Shown one piece after another: positions 9,731 to 16,847 of a stretch of DNA of 35,570 nucleotides; within the stretch, counting starts at the first letter, position 1; every line of letters begins with the position of its first letter. A program made the position numbers and the translations under genes. The stretch is taken from the NCBI GenBank assembly GCA_023432025.1, contig JAEYVE010000191.1, positions 1 through 35,570 of the forward strand. The letters are read 5' to 3'. The notes beneath the pieces were generated by a model. The model was given only the letters and a program-made list of their open reading frames with translations. It had not been told where the DNA came from and did not search any database. Source of the stretch: Pseudomonadota bacterium (GTDB lineage Bacteria; Myxococcota_A; Polyangia; Polyangiales; Polyangiaceae).

Positions 9731-9750
9731 AGGGCGCCCGGAGGCGCCCT
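9731..9750 (-). terminator. Intrinsic terminator of the lipoprotein gene
   Basis: Read on the minus strand, AGGGCGCC-TCCG-GGCGCCCT is a perfect 8-bp stem with a stable TCCG tetraloop, followed by TCTGCATTT. It lies about 25 bases after the stop codon of the lipoprotein gene at 9776. Confidence 0.7.
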
Positions 9751-9775
9751 CGCAAACCGCGCCGGGGGCGGGCGC

Positions 9776-10312
9776 TTACTTCTTCTTTTCGGAGGTCTTC
9801 TTGGCCTCCTCCGCGCTCTTCTTTTCGGCTTCTTGTTTTTCGCCGGTCAAATCCACGTTCCACTCGATCGTCTTTTGCTCACCCGTGTAAGCGTTGACGA
9901 TGACGGCTCCCATGGCGCGCAGCACGCACGCGCCGACAGGCGTGTCCTGGTACTCCGACGCAATCTTGGCGTCCTTCACGTGGCCGTCGTTGAGGAACGT
10001 GAGCGTGACGACCGCGACGCCCTTCTTGATGTCCTTCTGCTGCTCGGGAGGCAGCGAGCTCGGACAGGTTTCGGCGGAACGCGCCGCGCGCTTCAGCTCG
10101 ATCTCCGCGCCGCGCTCGTCGAACTTGGTGGCTTCCTCCGAGTCCGTCGACGCCTCCTTGAAGCGATCGCTGTACTTTTCTTCCTCTTCCGCCTGCTCGT
10201 CCGCTGCGGCCATCTCGTCTGCGAGACGCTCCGCAGGAGTCTTGACGTGGGGCGGCTCGCTGCTGCAGGCGGCGAGCAAGAGCAAAACTGCACCGATTAC
10301 CGGGATCCTCAT
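9776..10312 (-). CDS. Lipoprotein with AgmX/TonB-C-like domain
   Basis: A 178-residue lipoprotein precursor. MRIPVIGAVLLLLAAC is a lipoprotein signal with the modified Cys at about residue 16. A Glu/Ala/Lys-rich, probably coiled-coil segment follows (about 30-75). The domain at about 100-160 (GVAVVTLTFLNDGHVKDAKI ... VGACVLRAM) resembles the C-terminal domain of AgmX/PglI and TonB-like proteins that is common in myxobacteria; such proteins span or contact the envelope in motility or transport. The C-terminus is Lys/Glu-rich. I set the start at the ATG directly before the signal; further upstream codons give no sensible signal. A -10-like TACGCT ends nine bases before that ATG with TTGCGG 18 bases further up, so the message may be leaderless. 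Exact role unknown. Confidence 0.75.
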   Translation of the reverse strand: MRIPVIGAVLLLLAACSSEPPHVKTPAERLADEMAAADEQAEEEEKYSDRFKEASTDSEEATKFDERGAEIELKRAARSAETCPSSLPPEQQKDIKKGVAVVTLTFLNDGHVKDAKIASEYQDTPVGACVLRAMGAVIVNAYTGEQKTIEWNVDLTGEKQEAEKKSAEEAKKTSEKKK

Positions 10313-10321
10313 GGCGCCCGG

Positions 10322-10351
10322 AGCGTAGCGCTGCCGACCAAGCTGCCGCAA
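10322..10351 (-). promoter_or_regulatory. Predicted promoter of the lipoprotein gene
   Basis: On the minus strand, TTGCGG (10351-10346), an 18-base spacer and TACGCT (10327-10322) precede the ATG, with nine bases between the -10 and the start codon. TACGCT recurs in the same position before glpK. The likely transcript start falls at or next to the ATG. Confidence 0.5.
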
Positions 10352-10468
10352 CACGAGGCCCCACGACGACGCCATCCGCTCGCTGAGCCGAGCGCCGAAC
10401 AGGAGCGCGGACTCCGTGGCCGCTCCGGTGCCCCCCAACCAAGAGCCGCGAAGAAGCCTCGCTCGGCC

Positions 10469-11833
10469 TCAAAGATCCGTGATGTTGTAGTCTTTGATTT
10501 TGTACAAAAGCGCGCGGTGGCTGATTTCGAGGAGCTCAGCTGCGCGGGTGCGGTTGCCCTTGGTCTTCTGTAGGGCTCGGCGAATCAGGACCTCCTCGAT
10601 GTAACGGGTGGTCTTTTTCACGCTGAGCTCGCCACTGGAAAGCTGCAGCTTGACCGGATCTCGCGCCTCGCGGATGCGCTCCGGCAAATCCGACGCGGCA
10701 ATGTGGTCCGTTTCGCACAGCACCATGGCGCGTTCGACGGTGTTCTCGAGCTCACGTACGTTGCCGGGCCAGGCGTACTCGTAGAGCAAGCGACGCGCTT
10801 CTCCGTCCAGGCCGCGAATGTCCGTGCCGAGTCGCGCGTTGTTGCGTGTCACGAAGTGCTCGATGAGCAGCGGAATGTCCTCGCGTCGCTCGCGGAGCGG
10901 CGGTACCGCGATGGGCAACACGTTGAGGCGATAGAACAGATCTTCTCGAAAGCGTCCGGCCTTCGTCTCGGCGAGCAGATCGCGATGCGTCGCCGTGACG
11001 ATGCGCACGTCCACCTGCAAATCACGGCTCTCACCGAGGCGACGAATTCTCTCGTCCTCGAGCACCCGGAGCAGCTTGACCTGAAGGGCAAGCGGTAGCT
11101 CGCCGATTTCGTCCAGGAAGAGCGTGCCGCCGTTGGCCTCTTCGAACAGGCCGCGCCTATCGCTGACTGCGTCGGTAAAGGCGCCCTTTTTGTGGCCGAA
11201 GAGCTCGCTCTCGAGCAGGTTTTCCGGGATGGCGCCGCAGTTGATGGGGACGAACGGACCGCCGCTTCGGCTCGAACGTTGGTGAATGGCGCGCGCGACG
11301 AGCTCCTTGCCCACGCCGCTCTCGCCGGTGACGAGCACCGTGGTTTTGTAGTCGGCGATCTTGGAGATGGTCCGGAAGATGGTTTGCATCTTGGCGCTCT
11401 TCGCCAAGATGTTGTCGAAGCGGTGCTCCTTGCGAATTTCGTCGCGCAGCGCGCGGTTCTCGCGGCGGAGGGTCTCGCGCTCCTCGGCCTTCTTCAGCAC
11501 GAGCACGATTTCGTCGGGCTTGAAGGGCTTGGAGACGTAGTCGTAGGCGCCGGCCTTCATGGCCTCGAGCGCCAGATCGCTGGAGCCGTACGCGCTCATC
11601 ACGATCACGGTCGCGTCGCTGCCCTTGGCGCGCAGGGTCGCCAGGAGATCGAGCCCGCCCATGCGCGGCATGCGCACGTCCGTGATCACGAAGTCCGGTC
11701 CGAACGAGTCGACCAAACCGAGTGCCTCCTCGCCCCCGCCGGCGGTCTCGACCTCGTAACCGTTTCTCTTGAGGAGAGTCTTCAGGACGAGCCGGAGATT
11801 CTCCTCGTCGTCCACCACCAGAACGCGCTTCAC
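10469..11833 (-). CDS. NtrC-family sigma-54-dependent response regulator
   Basis: A 454-residue two-component regulator. The receiver domain (1-120) has the acidic pocket DDEE, phosphoacceptor Asp52 (VITDVRMP), Ser80 and Lys102. The AAA+ sigma-54 activator domain (about 140-370) has Walker A GESGVGKE (170-177) and Walker B LFLDE (ending Asp241-Glu242). The sigma-54 contact loop reads GAFTDA (217-222) rather than GAFTGA. A Fis-type helix-turn-helix ends the protein (about 405-450). I place the start at GTG 11833, where the receiver fold begins, because GGAGGAAG lies seven bases upstream; the longer ATG start at 11914 lacks this. No histidine kinase gene is adjacent. It should activate RpoN-dependent promoters when phosphorylated; its targets are unknown. 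Confidence 0.93.
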   Translation of the reverse strand: MKRVLVVDDEENLRLVLKTLLKRNGYEVETAGGGEEALGLVDSFGPDFVITDVRMPRMGGLDLLATLRAKGSDATVIVMSAYGSSDLALEAMKAGAYDYVSKPFKPDEIVLVLKKAEERETLRRENRALRDEIRKEHRFDNILAKSAKMQTIFRTISKIADYKTTVLVTGESGVGKELVARAIHQRSSRSGGPFVPINCGAIPENLLESELFGHKKGAFTDAVSDRRGLFEEANGGTLFLDEIGELPLALQVKLLRVLEDERIRRLGESRDLQVDVRIVTATHRDLLAETKAGRFREDLFYRLNVLPIAVPPLRERREDIPLLIEHFVTRNNARLGTDIRGLDGEARRLLYEYAWPGNVRELENTVERAMVLCETDHIAASDLPERIREARDPVKLQLSSGELSVKKTTRYIEEVLIRRALQKTKGNRTRAAELLEISHRALLYKIKDYNITDL

Positions 11834-11918
11834 GGGCCGCTTCCTCCAGGAGTCATCGGGGTTCGCGCTCCTAACTCCGCAAAAAATGCTACGCTCGAAT
11901 GCAAAGTCACGCAACTCG

Positions 11919-11947
11919 TTGCATAGCCAGGGAGCCGCAGTTAGGGT
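11919..11947 (+). promoter_or_regulatory. Predicted promoter of the NamZ-like gene
   Basis: TTGCAT (11919-11924), exactly 17 bases, then TAGGGT (11942-11947). The ATG at 11959 follows after 11 bases, so the leader would be a few bases at most. GAGGCG just upstream of the ATG could still act as a ribosome site. It lies in the intergenic region shared with the divergent response-regulator gene. Confidence 0.6.
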
Positions 11948-11958
11948 CGCGAGGCGCC

Positions 11959-13167
11959 ATGCTCGTCGGACTCGATCAACTCGCCCGCGGTCGCCTGCAC
12001 TCTCTCGAAAAGCGCCTCACCGAAGGCAACGTCGCCGTGCTCACGCACGCCGCAGCCGTCGACGCAGAAGGCCGTCAAACGCTCGCCGTGCTCGAGCGGC
12101 TCGGGGTTCATCCGCGCGTCGTGTTCAGCCCCGAGCACGGCCTGGACGGCTTCGCGCAAGCCGAAGAGGCCGTCGGCACGGACGACGCCAACGTGGGCGA
12201 GCGCCGCTTGGTGAGCCTCTACGGGACGACGAAGGAGTCCCTCACGCCGAAGCGCGAGCACCTGGAGGGCATCGACGTGCTCGTCGTCGATCTCGTCGAC
12301 GTGGGCGCGCGCTACTACACGTACGTGTGGACGGCGCTTTTGTGCGCGCGCGCCGCCGCGGACGCGGGCGTTCACACCTTGGTGCTCGACCGTCCCAATC
12401 CCATCGGTGGTGATCCGCGGCTCCTCGAAGGGCGCCCGCAAGATCGTGAGCTCTGCTCGTTCGTGGGACTCGAGCCCTTGCCCATTCGTCACGGCATGAC
12501 GATCGGGGAAATTCTGGCGAACTTCTTGAACGAAGAGGACCGCGCGCTCGGCCCGGACGGCGTGCTCTCGGTGCTTCCGACGCGCGGCTGGGAGCGCCTG
12601 CGCACGGCGAGCGCACACGGACGTCCGTTCGTGCCGCCGTCGCCGAACATGCCCAGCGAACAGACTTGCCTCGTTTACCCGGGCGGCTGCTTGCTCGAAG
12701 CGACCAACTTGTCGGAAGGGCGCGGCACCACCACGCCGTTCCAGCTGTTCGGCGCGCCGTACCTCGACTCGCACCGCTTCACCAAGGCGCTCGGGGACGT
12801 GCCTGGCGCGTGGGTGCGCCCAGCGCGCTTCCGGCCGACGTTCGACAAGCACCAAGGCGTGGTGTGCTCCGGCGCCATGCTGCACGTGACGGACGTCTCG
12901 CGCTTTCGGCCGGTCGAAACCTACCTGCGCATCATCGCCACGGCGCGCGCGGAGGCGCCCGACGACTTCCAGCTCCTCTCACGCCCGTACGAGTTCGAGA
13001 GCGAGCACGTGGCGTTCGACTTGCTCACCGGCACGCCCGAGGCGCGCGCCGCGCTCCTCGGGGGCGCGAGCGGCGAGGAGCTCGCTCGCTTGGTGTGTCC
13101 CGTCGACGAAGAGTGGAAGGTGCGCCTCGAAGCCGCCGAGGAGCTCATCCAAGACATTCGCGCCTGA
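11959..13167 (+). CDS. NamZ-like exo-beta-N-acetylmuramidase (GH171, DUF1343)
   Basis: A 402-residue DUF1343 protein. B. subtilis NamZ (YbbC), of this family (GH171), removes N-acetylmuramic acid from non-reducing ends of peptidoglycan fragments. Family motifs are all present: FSPEHGL (56-62, with the proposed catalytic Glu), DLVDVGARYYTY (111-122), LDRPNPIGG, PSPNMPS, YPGGCLLEATNLSEGRGTTTPF and FGAPYLD. The start at ATG 11959 fits the family start and has GAGGCG upstream. Unlike exported NamZ proteins there is no signal peptide, so it is predicted to be cytoplasmic and to act on recycled or imported cell-wall fragments. No muropeptide permease or MurNAc kinase lies next to it. Substrate is inferred from the family. 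Confidence 0.85.
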   Translation: MLVGLDQLARGRLHSLEKRLTEGNVAVLTHAAAVDAEGRQTLAVLERLGVHPRVVFSPEHGLDGFAQAEEAVGTDDANVGERRLVSLYGTTKESLTPKREHLEGIDVLVVDLVDVGARYYTYVWTALLCARAAADAGVHTLVLDRPNPIGGDPRLLEGRPQDRELCSFVGLEPLPIRHGMTIGEILANFLNEEDRALGPDGVLSVLPTRGWERLRTASAHGRPFVPPSPNMPSEQTCLVYPGGCLLEATNLSEGRGTTTPFQLFGAPYLDSHRFTKALGDVPGAWVRPARFRPTFDKHQGVVCSGAMLHVTDVSRFRPVETYLRIIATARAEAPDDFQLLSRPYEFESEHVAFDLLTGTPEARAALLGGASGEELARLVCPVDEEWKVRLEAAEELIQDIRA

Positions 13168-13196
13168 GGGCGCGCCCTCGAGCCCCGGAAGACGCC

Positions 13197-13246
13197 GCGC
13201 CCGACGTGGCTCAGCGCCCGACGCGGCTCAGCGCCCGACGACGGCC
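13197..13246. repeat. 17-bp tandem repeat, about 2.6 copies
   Basis: The unit GCGCCCGACGTGGCTCA (13197-13213) is followed by a copy with one change (13214-13230) and a partial copy from 13231. It fills the gap between the convergent NamZ-like and aminopeptidase genes and runs into the last codons of the aminopeptidase gene, whose stop codon lies at 13228-13230. Confidence 0.65.
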
Positions 13247-14667
13247 TCTACGTCGTCGGGTTCTTTGACGATGGCGGCGGTCAAGACCTCCGCTCCGCTT
13301 CCCGTCACGCGCACGTCGTCCTCGATGCGAATTCCACGCACGTCCGCGAAGCGTTCGAGCACACCCCAATCCACCGCGTCCGCCAGCTGCCTCGTCCGGC
13401 CACGTTCCGCGAGCAGCGCCGGGATTCTGTAGAAGCCTGGCTCAATCGTCACCACCATGTCGGGCGCGAGATCCCGATCGAGACGAAGCGCGTCCTCACC
13501 GCCGAGACTCCCGCGCACGCGTCCCTCCGCGTAGCCCGCGTGGTCCCCCAAGTCTTCCATGTCGTGCACGTCCAAGCCGAGCAGGTGTCCGACGCCGTGT
13601 GGAAAAAAGAGCGCGACCGCGCCGCGTGCGTAAAGCTCCGCCGGATCCCCTCGCAAGATGCCGAGCTCCACCAGCGACTGAGCGAGTGAGCGCCCCGCCG
13701 CGCGATGAACGTCCAGGTAACGCGCGCCCGGCCGCACCGTGTCGATGGCGGCGCGCTGCGCGTCGAGCACGGCGCGATAGAGCTCGCGCTGCGAGCTCGA
13801 AAAGCGACCATTGACCGGCCACGTACGCGTGACGTCGGCTGCCCAACCCTCGGGAGTTTCCGCGCCCACGTCCGCGAGCAAGAGATCTCCATCCCGGAGG
13901 ACGCGTCCGTGAGTTGCGTCGTGGAGCACCTCGCCGTGCACGGTGACGATGGAGCCGTATGCGGGCGTCATCCCCGAGCCCACGATGACGCGCTCCATCT
14001 CCGCGCGCACCACCGCCTCGCGCAGGCCGATGCGCGTCGCAGCGAGGCCCGCGTGGTGCGCTTTCGCGGTCACGCGAGCGGCTTGGCGCATTTGCGAGAG
14101 CGCCGCTTCGTCGTGACGAAGCCGGATCTCGATCATGCATTCCGCGAGCAGACGGTCCACGCCCTCCGCCTCCGGACCGCTGCACGCGACGACGTCGCGA
14201 TCGAGCAGCGCACCGAGCCACTCGGCGCTCTCCTGATCTTGCGGTGGAAGGGTCGCGACCGGGCAGCCCGCCACGACTTGCTCGAGCTCCTCCGCGGGCC
14301 GCACCTCGAGCTCGAGCTCGGCTTCGAGATCCCGAGCCGTCGGCTGAGGGCCGTTCCAGAGAGCATTCGCCGCCGGCGGCTCCGTCACGAAGAGCACCTC
14401 GTGGTCGGGCGTGAGCCAGAGCACGGCGCCTTCCAGCTGACGCCCCACGAGGTACAAAAAATGACTCTCGGCGCGAAACGGGTAAACGTTGTGCTCGAAG
14501 TTCCGCGGGCGCGCCCAGCCCGATGTCAGGAGAGCGCTCGCAACGCCGCGACCGCCCAACAGCCGCCGCAAGCGCTGACGTCGCTCGCCGAAGACGCTCG
14601 CTGGCGTCGGCGCTGGCCAGGTCCATTCGTGTTCCAAGAGGCTCGCGCTCTGCGAGGGCAGGGTCAT
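13228..14667 (-). CDS. pepP: Xaa-Pro aminopeptidase (aminopeptidase P, M24B)
   Basis: A 479-residue M24B metallopeptidase that removes N-terminal residues preceding proline. The N-terminal creatinase-like domain (about 1-170) contains ESHFLYLVG. The pita-bread catalytic domain keeps the dinuclear metal ligands: Asp in LLLADVGAE, Asp in AADVTRTWP, His in FFPHGVGHLLGLDVHDMED, Glu in VTIEPGFY and Glu in GIRIEDDV. No signal peptide, so cytoplasmic. I prefer ATG 14667 to the ATG at 14679 because the latter lies inside a TATGCT hexamer that fits a -10 element seven bases upstream of 14667. The last codons lie in the 17-bp tandem repeat described at 13197. Confidence 0.93.
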   Translation of the reverse strand: MTLPSQSASLLEHEWTWPAPTPASVFGERRQRLRRLLGGRGVASALLTSGWARPRNFEHNVYPFRAESHFLYLVGRQLEGAVLWLTPDHEVLFVTEPPAANALWNGPQPTARDLEAELELEVRPAEELEQVVAGCPVATLPPQDQESAEWLGALLDRDVVACSGPEAEGVDRLLAECMIEIRLRHDEAALSQMRQAARVTAKAHHAGLAATRIGLREAVVRAEMERVIVGSGMTPAYGSIVTVHGEVLHDATHGRVLRDGDLLLADVGAETPEGWAADVTRTWPVNGRFSSSQRELYRAVLDAQRAAIDTVRPGARYLDVHRAAGRSLAQSLVELGILRGDPAELYARGAVALFFPHGVGHLLGLDVHDMEDLGDHAGYAEGRVRGSLGGEDALRLDRDLAPDMVVTIEPGFYRIPALLAERGRTRQLADAVDWGVLERFADVRGIRIEDDVRVTGSGAEVLTAAIVKEPDDVEAVVGR

Positions 14668-14674
14668 GGCGAGC

Positions 14675-14680
14675 AGCATA
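14675..14680 (-). promoter_or_regulatory. Predicted -10 element (TATGCT) of pepP
   Basis: On the minus strand TATGCT ends seven bases before the ATG at 14667. No clear TTG -35 is visible at 16-18 bases. The spacing matches the other leaderless-type promoters in this window. Confidence 0.4.
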
Positions 14681-14817
14681 GCGCAGGCGAGCTTTCTGCC
14701 TCGGGCGCGCGGTTGCCGGGCAAGCCTCGAAGGATCTTCTCGTGATTTCGTGCCTCTAGGGCGTCAGCGAGCGAAAAGCGTTATCGCCTGTCCGCGAACG
14801 TGCGTTGATGCGGAGAC

Positions 14818-15834
14818 ATGGGGGCAACGGGCACGAGGGGCCGCTTCGGCGTGCCCGACTTCGGCGTCGGCGTGGGTCTGCGGGTTCCGCACTACCGCCA
14901 CATCTTGGAGACGCAGCCGGAGGTCGGGTTCTTCGAAATCATCAGTGAAAACTTCATGGTGGACGGAGGAAAGCCCCTCTACCACCTGGATCGCGTTCTC
15001 GAGGGCTACCCCGTGATCCAGCACGGCGTGTCGCTGAGCATCGGTGGGCCGGAGCCGCTCGACCGCGAGTACCTCGCGCGCTTGAGGGCGCTCACGCGGC
15101 GGGTCAAGCCAGCCTGGATCAGCGATCACTTTTGCTGGTGCGGCGCTGGCGGCGCTCACCTCCACGACCTGTTGCCGCTCCCCTACACGGAGGCAGCCGT
15201 CAGGCGCGTCGCGGAGCGCGCGCGCGTGGTGCAGGACTACCTGGAGCTCCCCTTCGCGCTCGAAAACACGTCCAGCTACCTCGGCTACACGCAGAGCACG
15301 ATGACCGAGTGGGAGTTCGTGAGCGAAGTGTTGGAGCGCGCCGACTGCGGTCTCTTGTTCGACGTGAACAACGTCTACGTCTCGTCGTTCAATCACGATT
15401 TCGATCCGCTCGACTTCGTACGCGGCGTGCCGCACGACCGCATTCTCCAAATCCATCTCGCTGGGCACACGCACCTCGGGCGTTACATCATCGACACGCA
15501 CCGCGGCCACGTGGCAGCGCCGGTGCTGGAGCTGTACCAAGAGGCGATTCGCCTCGCCGGCCCCGTGTCGACGCTCATCGAGTGGGACGACGAAATCCCC
15601 GAGTTCGCCGTCCTGGCCGCCGAGGCGGAGAAGGTGAGCGAGCTGCGAGACCTCGCGCTCGCTCCGGAAGCGCTCCCGCCCAGCGTCGTCGACCTCGGAG
15701 AAGTGGATACGACGCGAACGCTCACGCCCGTCGCGTCCACGCGACGCATGGTTTCCCCAGTCTGGAAGCAAGGTGGTCCCCGCGCAGCGGCGGGCCACGA
15801 GCTCGTCACCAGCGACCCCTCCAACGCCGAATGA
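14818..15834 (+). CDS. MNIO-family (DUF692, BufB/MbnB-like) iron enzyme
   Basis: A 338-residue protein of the multinuclear non-heme iron-dependent oxidative (MNIO) family, whose members MbnB, TglH and BufB modify cysteines in ribosomal peptides. Putative metal ligands sit in a TIM-barrel pattern: ISENFM (Glu44), QHGVSLSIG (His69), ISDHFCW (His104), LENTSSYL (Glu149), FDVNNVYVSS (Asp182, Asn184), HLAGH (His213, His217), IDTH (Asp226, His228) and IEWD (Glu255). The C-terminal 55 residues (about 283-338) go beyond the barrel and look disordered. The stop codon overlaps the next gene (ATGA), a DUF2063 partner, as in bufBC-type operons. No precursor peptide gene is visible upstream or downstream. 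The start is ATG 14818 with GGAG close by. The reaction and substrate are not known. Confidence 0.85.
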   Translation: MGATGTRGRFGVPDFGVGVGLRVPHYRHILETQPEVGFFEIISENFMVDGGKPLYHLDRVLEGYPVIQHGVSLSIGGPEPLDREYLARLRALTRRVKPAWISDHFCWCGAGGAHLHDLLPLPYTEAAVRRVAERARVVQDYLELPFALENTSSYLGYTQSTMTEWEFVSEVLERADCGLLFDVNNVYVSSFNHDFDPLDFVRGVPHDRILQIHLAGHTHLGRYIIDTHRGHVAAPVLELYQEAIRLAGPVSTLIEWDDEIPEFAVLAAEAEKVSELRDLALAPEALPPSVVDLGEVDTTRTLTPVASTRRMVSPVWKQGGPRAAAGHELVTSDPSNAE

Positions 15835-16721
15835 GACGCTTGGCACACCCCGCTGCCCCTCCGCTAAAAACCGCCGATCTCGCCGCGGCCGTCCCCGAGG
15901 AAGGTGACTTGGCAGCGCTCCAACTTTGGATGACGCGCCTCTTGAGGCACGGAAAAAACCTCACCGCGGATCCTGGGCTCGTCGACGCCGCCGGCCGACA
16001 TTTCACGGGGAGCGCGCGCGTATCACCCGCGGAGCAGATCGAAATTTACCGCGAGCAGTTTTGGCTGCGGCACATCGGCAGCCTCATCGAGGACTTTCCG
16101 GGGCTGTGCGGCGTGCTCGGCCAAGACGACTGGCAGAGGCTCGTCGTGAGCTACCTGGAAACCTTCGTTCCCACCCAGCCGTCCCTGCGCGATCTGGGAA
16201 GGAACCTCGCCAACCACATCGCGCGCTGTGACTTCTTGCCGCACCGCGAGCTCCTCGTCGACATGGCGCGGCTGGAGTGGGCCTACATCGAGGCCTTCGA
16301 CGCGGCCGACGCGCCGCCGCTTCGCGATCAGCGCCTCGCCTTGCTGGACGAAGACGCTTGGGAGCGCGCGCGCATCGTTCTTGCGCCTTCGGTTCAACCG
16401 CTCCGAGTGGCGTACCCCGTGTCCGATTTGCGACGCGCGCTGCGCGAGGCAAAAGCCGGCGATCCTCCGCTGGCCCTCCCCGAGCCCCAAGAGCTCTGTC
16501 TCGTCATTTATCGGCGAGAGCTTCGACTGTGGGACAAGGCGATCGAGCCGCTGGCGTTCGATCTGCTGCTAGCGCTCGAGGCTGGGCTTGCCCTGGGTGA
16601 TGCGACGGAGCGGACCCTGCGCGCTCATCCGGGCGCGGAAGAGCAGCTGAGCGAAGCCATCGGCGCTTGGTTTCTGAGCTGGGGCAAGTTGGGCTGGATC
16701 GCCGACGTGGTGACGCCCTGA
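15831..16721 (+). CDS. DUF2063 / BufC-like partner protein
   Basis: A 296-residue protein. Residues about 28-120 match the N-terminal DUF2063 fold (AALQLWMTRLLR, then EQIEIYREQFWLRHIGSLIEDFPGLCGVLGQDDWQRLVVSYLE), which is the partner domain of DUF692/MNIO enzymes and is thought to bind the precursor peptide and deliver it to the enzyme. The C-terminal half (about 150-290) is helical and typical of these partners. Its ATG lies inside the stop of the MNIO gene (ATGA), which points to translational coupling and an equimolar complex. Cytoplasmic; role inferred from the pairing. Confidence 0.82.
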   Translation: MRRLAHPAAPPLKTADLAAAVPEEGDLAALQLWMTRLLRHGKNLTADPGLVDAAGRHFTGSARVSPAEQIEIYREQFWLRHIGSLIEDFPGLCGVLGQDDWQRLVVSYLETFVPTQPSLRDLGRNLANHIARCDFLPHRELLVDMARLEWAYIEAFDAADAPPLRDQRLALLDEDAWERARIVLAPSVQPLRVAYPVSDLRRALREAKAGDPPLALPEPQELCLVIYRRELRLWDKAIEPLAFDLLLALEAGLALGDATERTLRAHPGAEEQLSEAIGAWFLSWGKLGWIADVVTP

Positions 16722-16847
16722 CCTCCCGCGTGTCGTCCCCGCGCGATCCGGCGCCGCGAGGCTTCCGCGCGAGCCTTCGCTCCAGTGCGGGAGCACCGGA
16801 CTTTGGCTCACTCCGTCGCCCCCAGCATCACGGCCTTTCGCTCGGTT

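Larger units (their letters stand above)
9466..9775. other. Gene-free interval with palindromic repeats
   Basis: This 310-base stretch between two convergent genes has no convincing coding region. It holds the triple palindromic repeat at 9486-9528, a G/C-rich stretch with repeated CTCGGCGC/GCTCGG words (about 9600-9710), and the terminator hairpin of the minus-strand lipoprotein gene at 9731-9750. Confidence 0.7.

Noticed and set aside
11890..11895. Plus-strand TACGCT as a -10 for an ATG at 11899
   Set aside because: Only three bases separate it from that ATG, the extra 20 residues are not family-like, and a much better promoter/start pair lies at 11919-11959.
13166..13179. GAGGGCGCGCCCTC palindrome at the NamZ-like stop codon as a terminator
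   Set aside because: The stem is only five base pairs with a CGCG loop and no T-run; palindromes of this size are frequent in this DNA.
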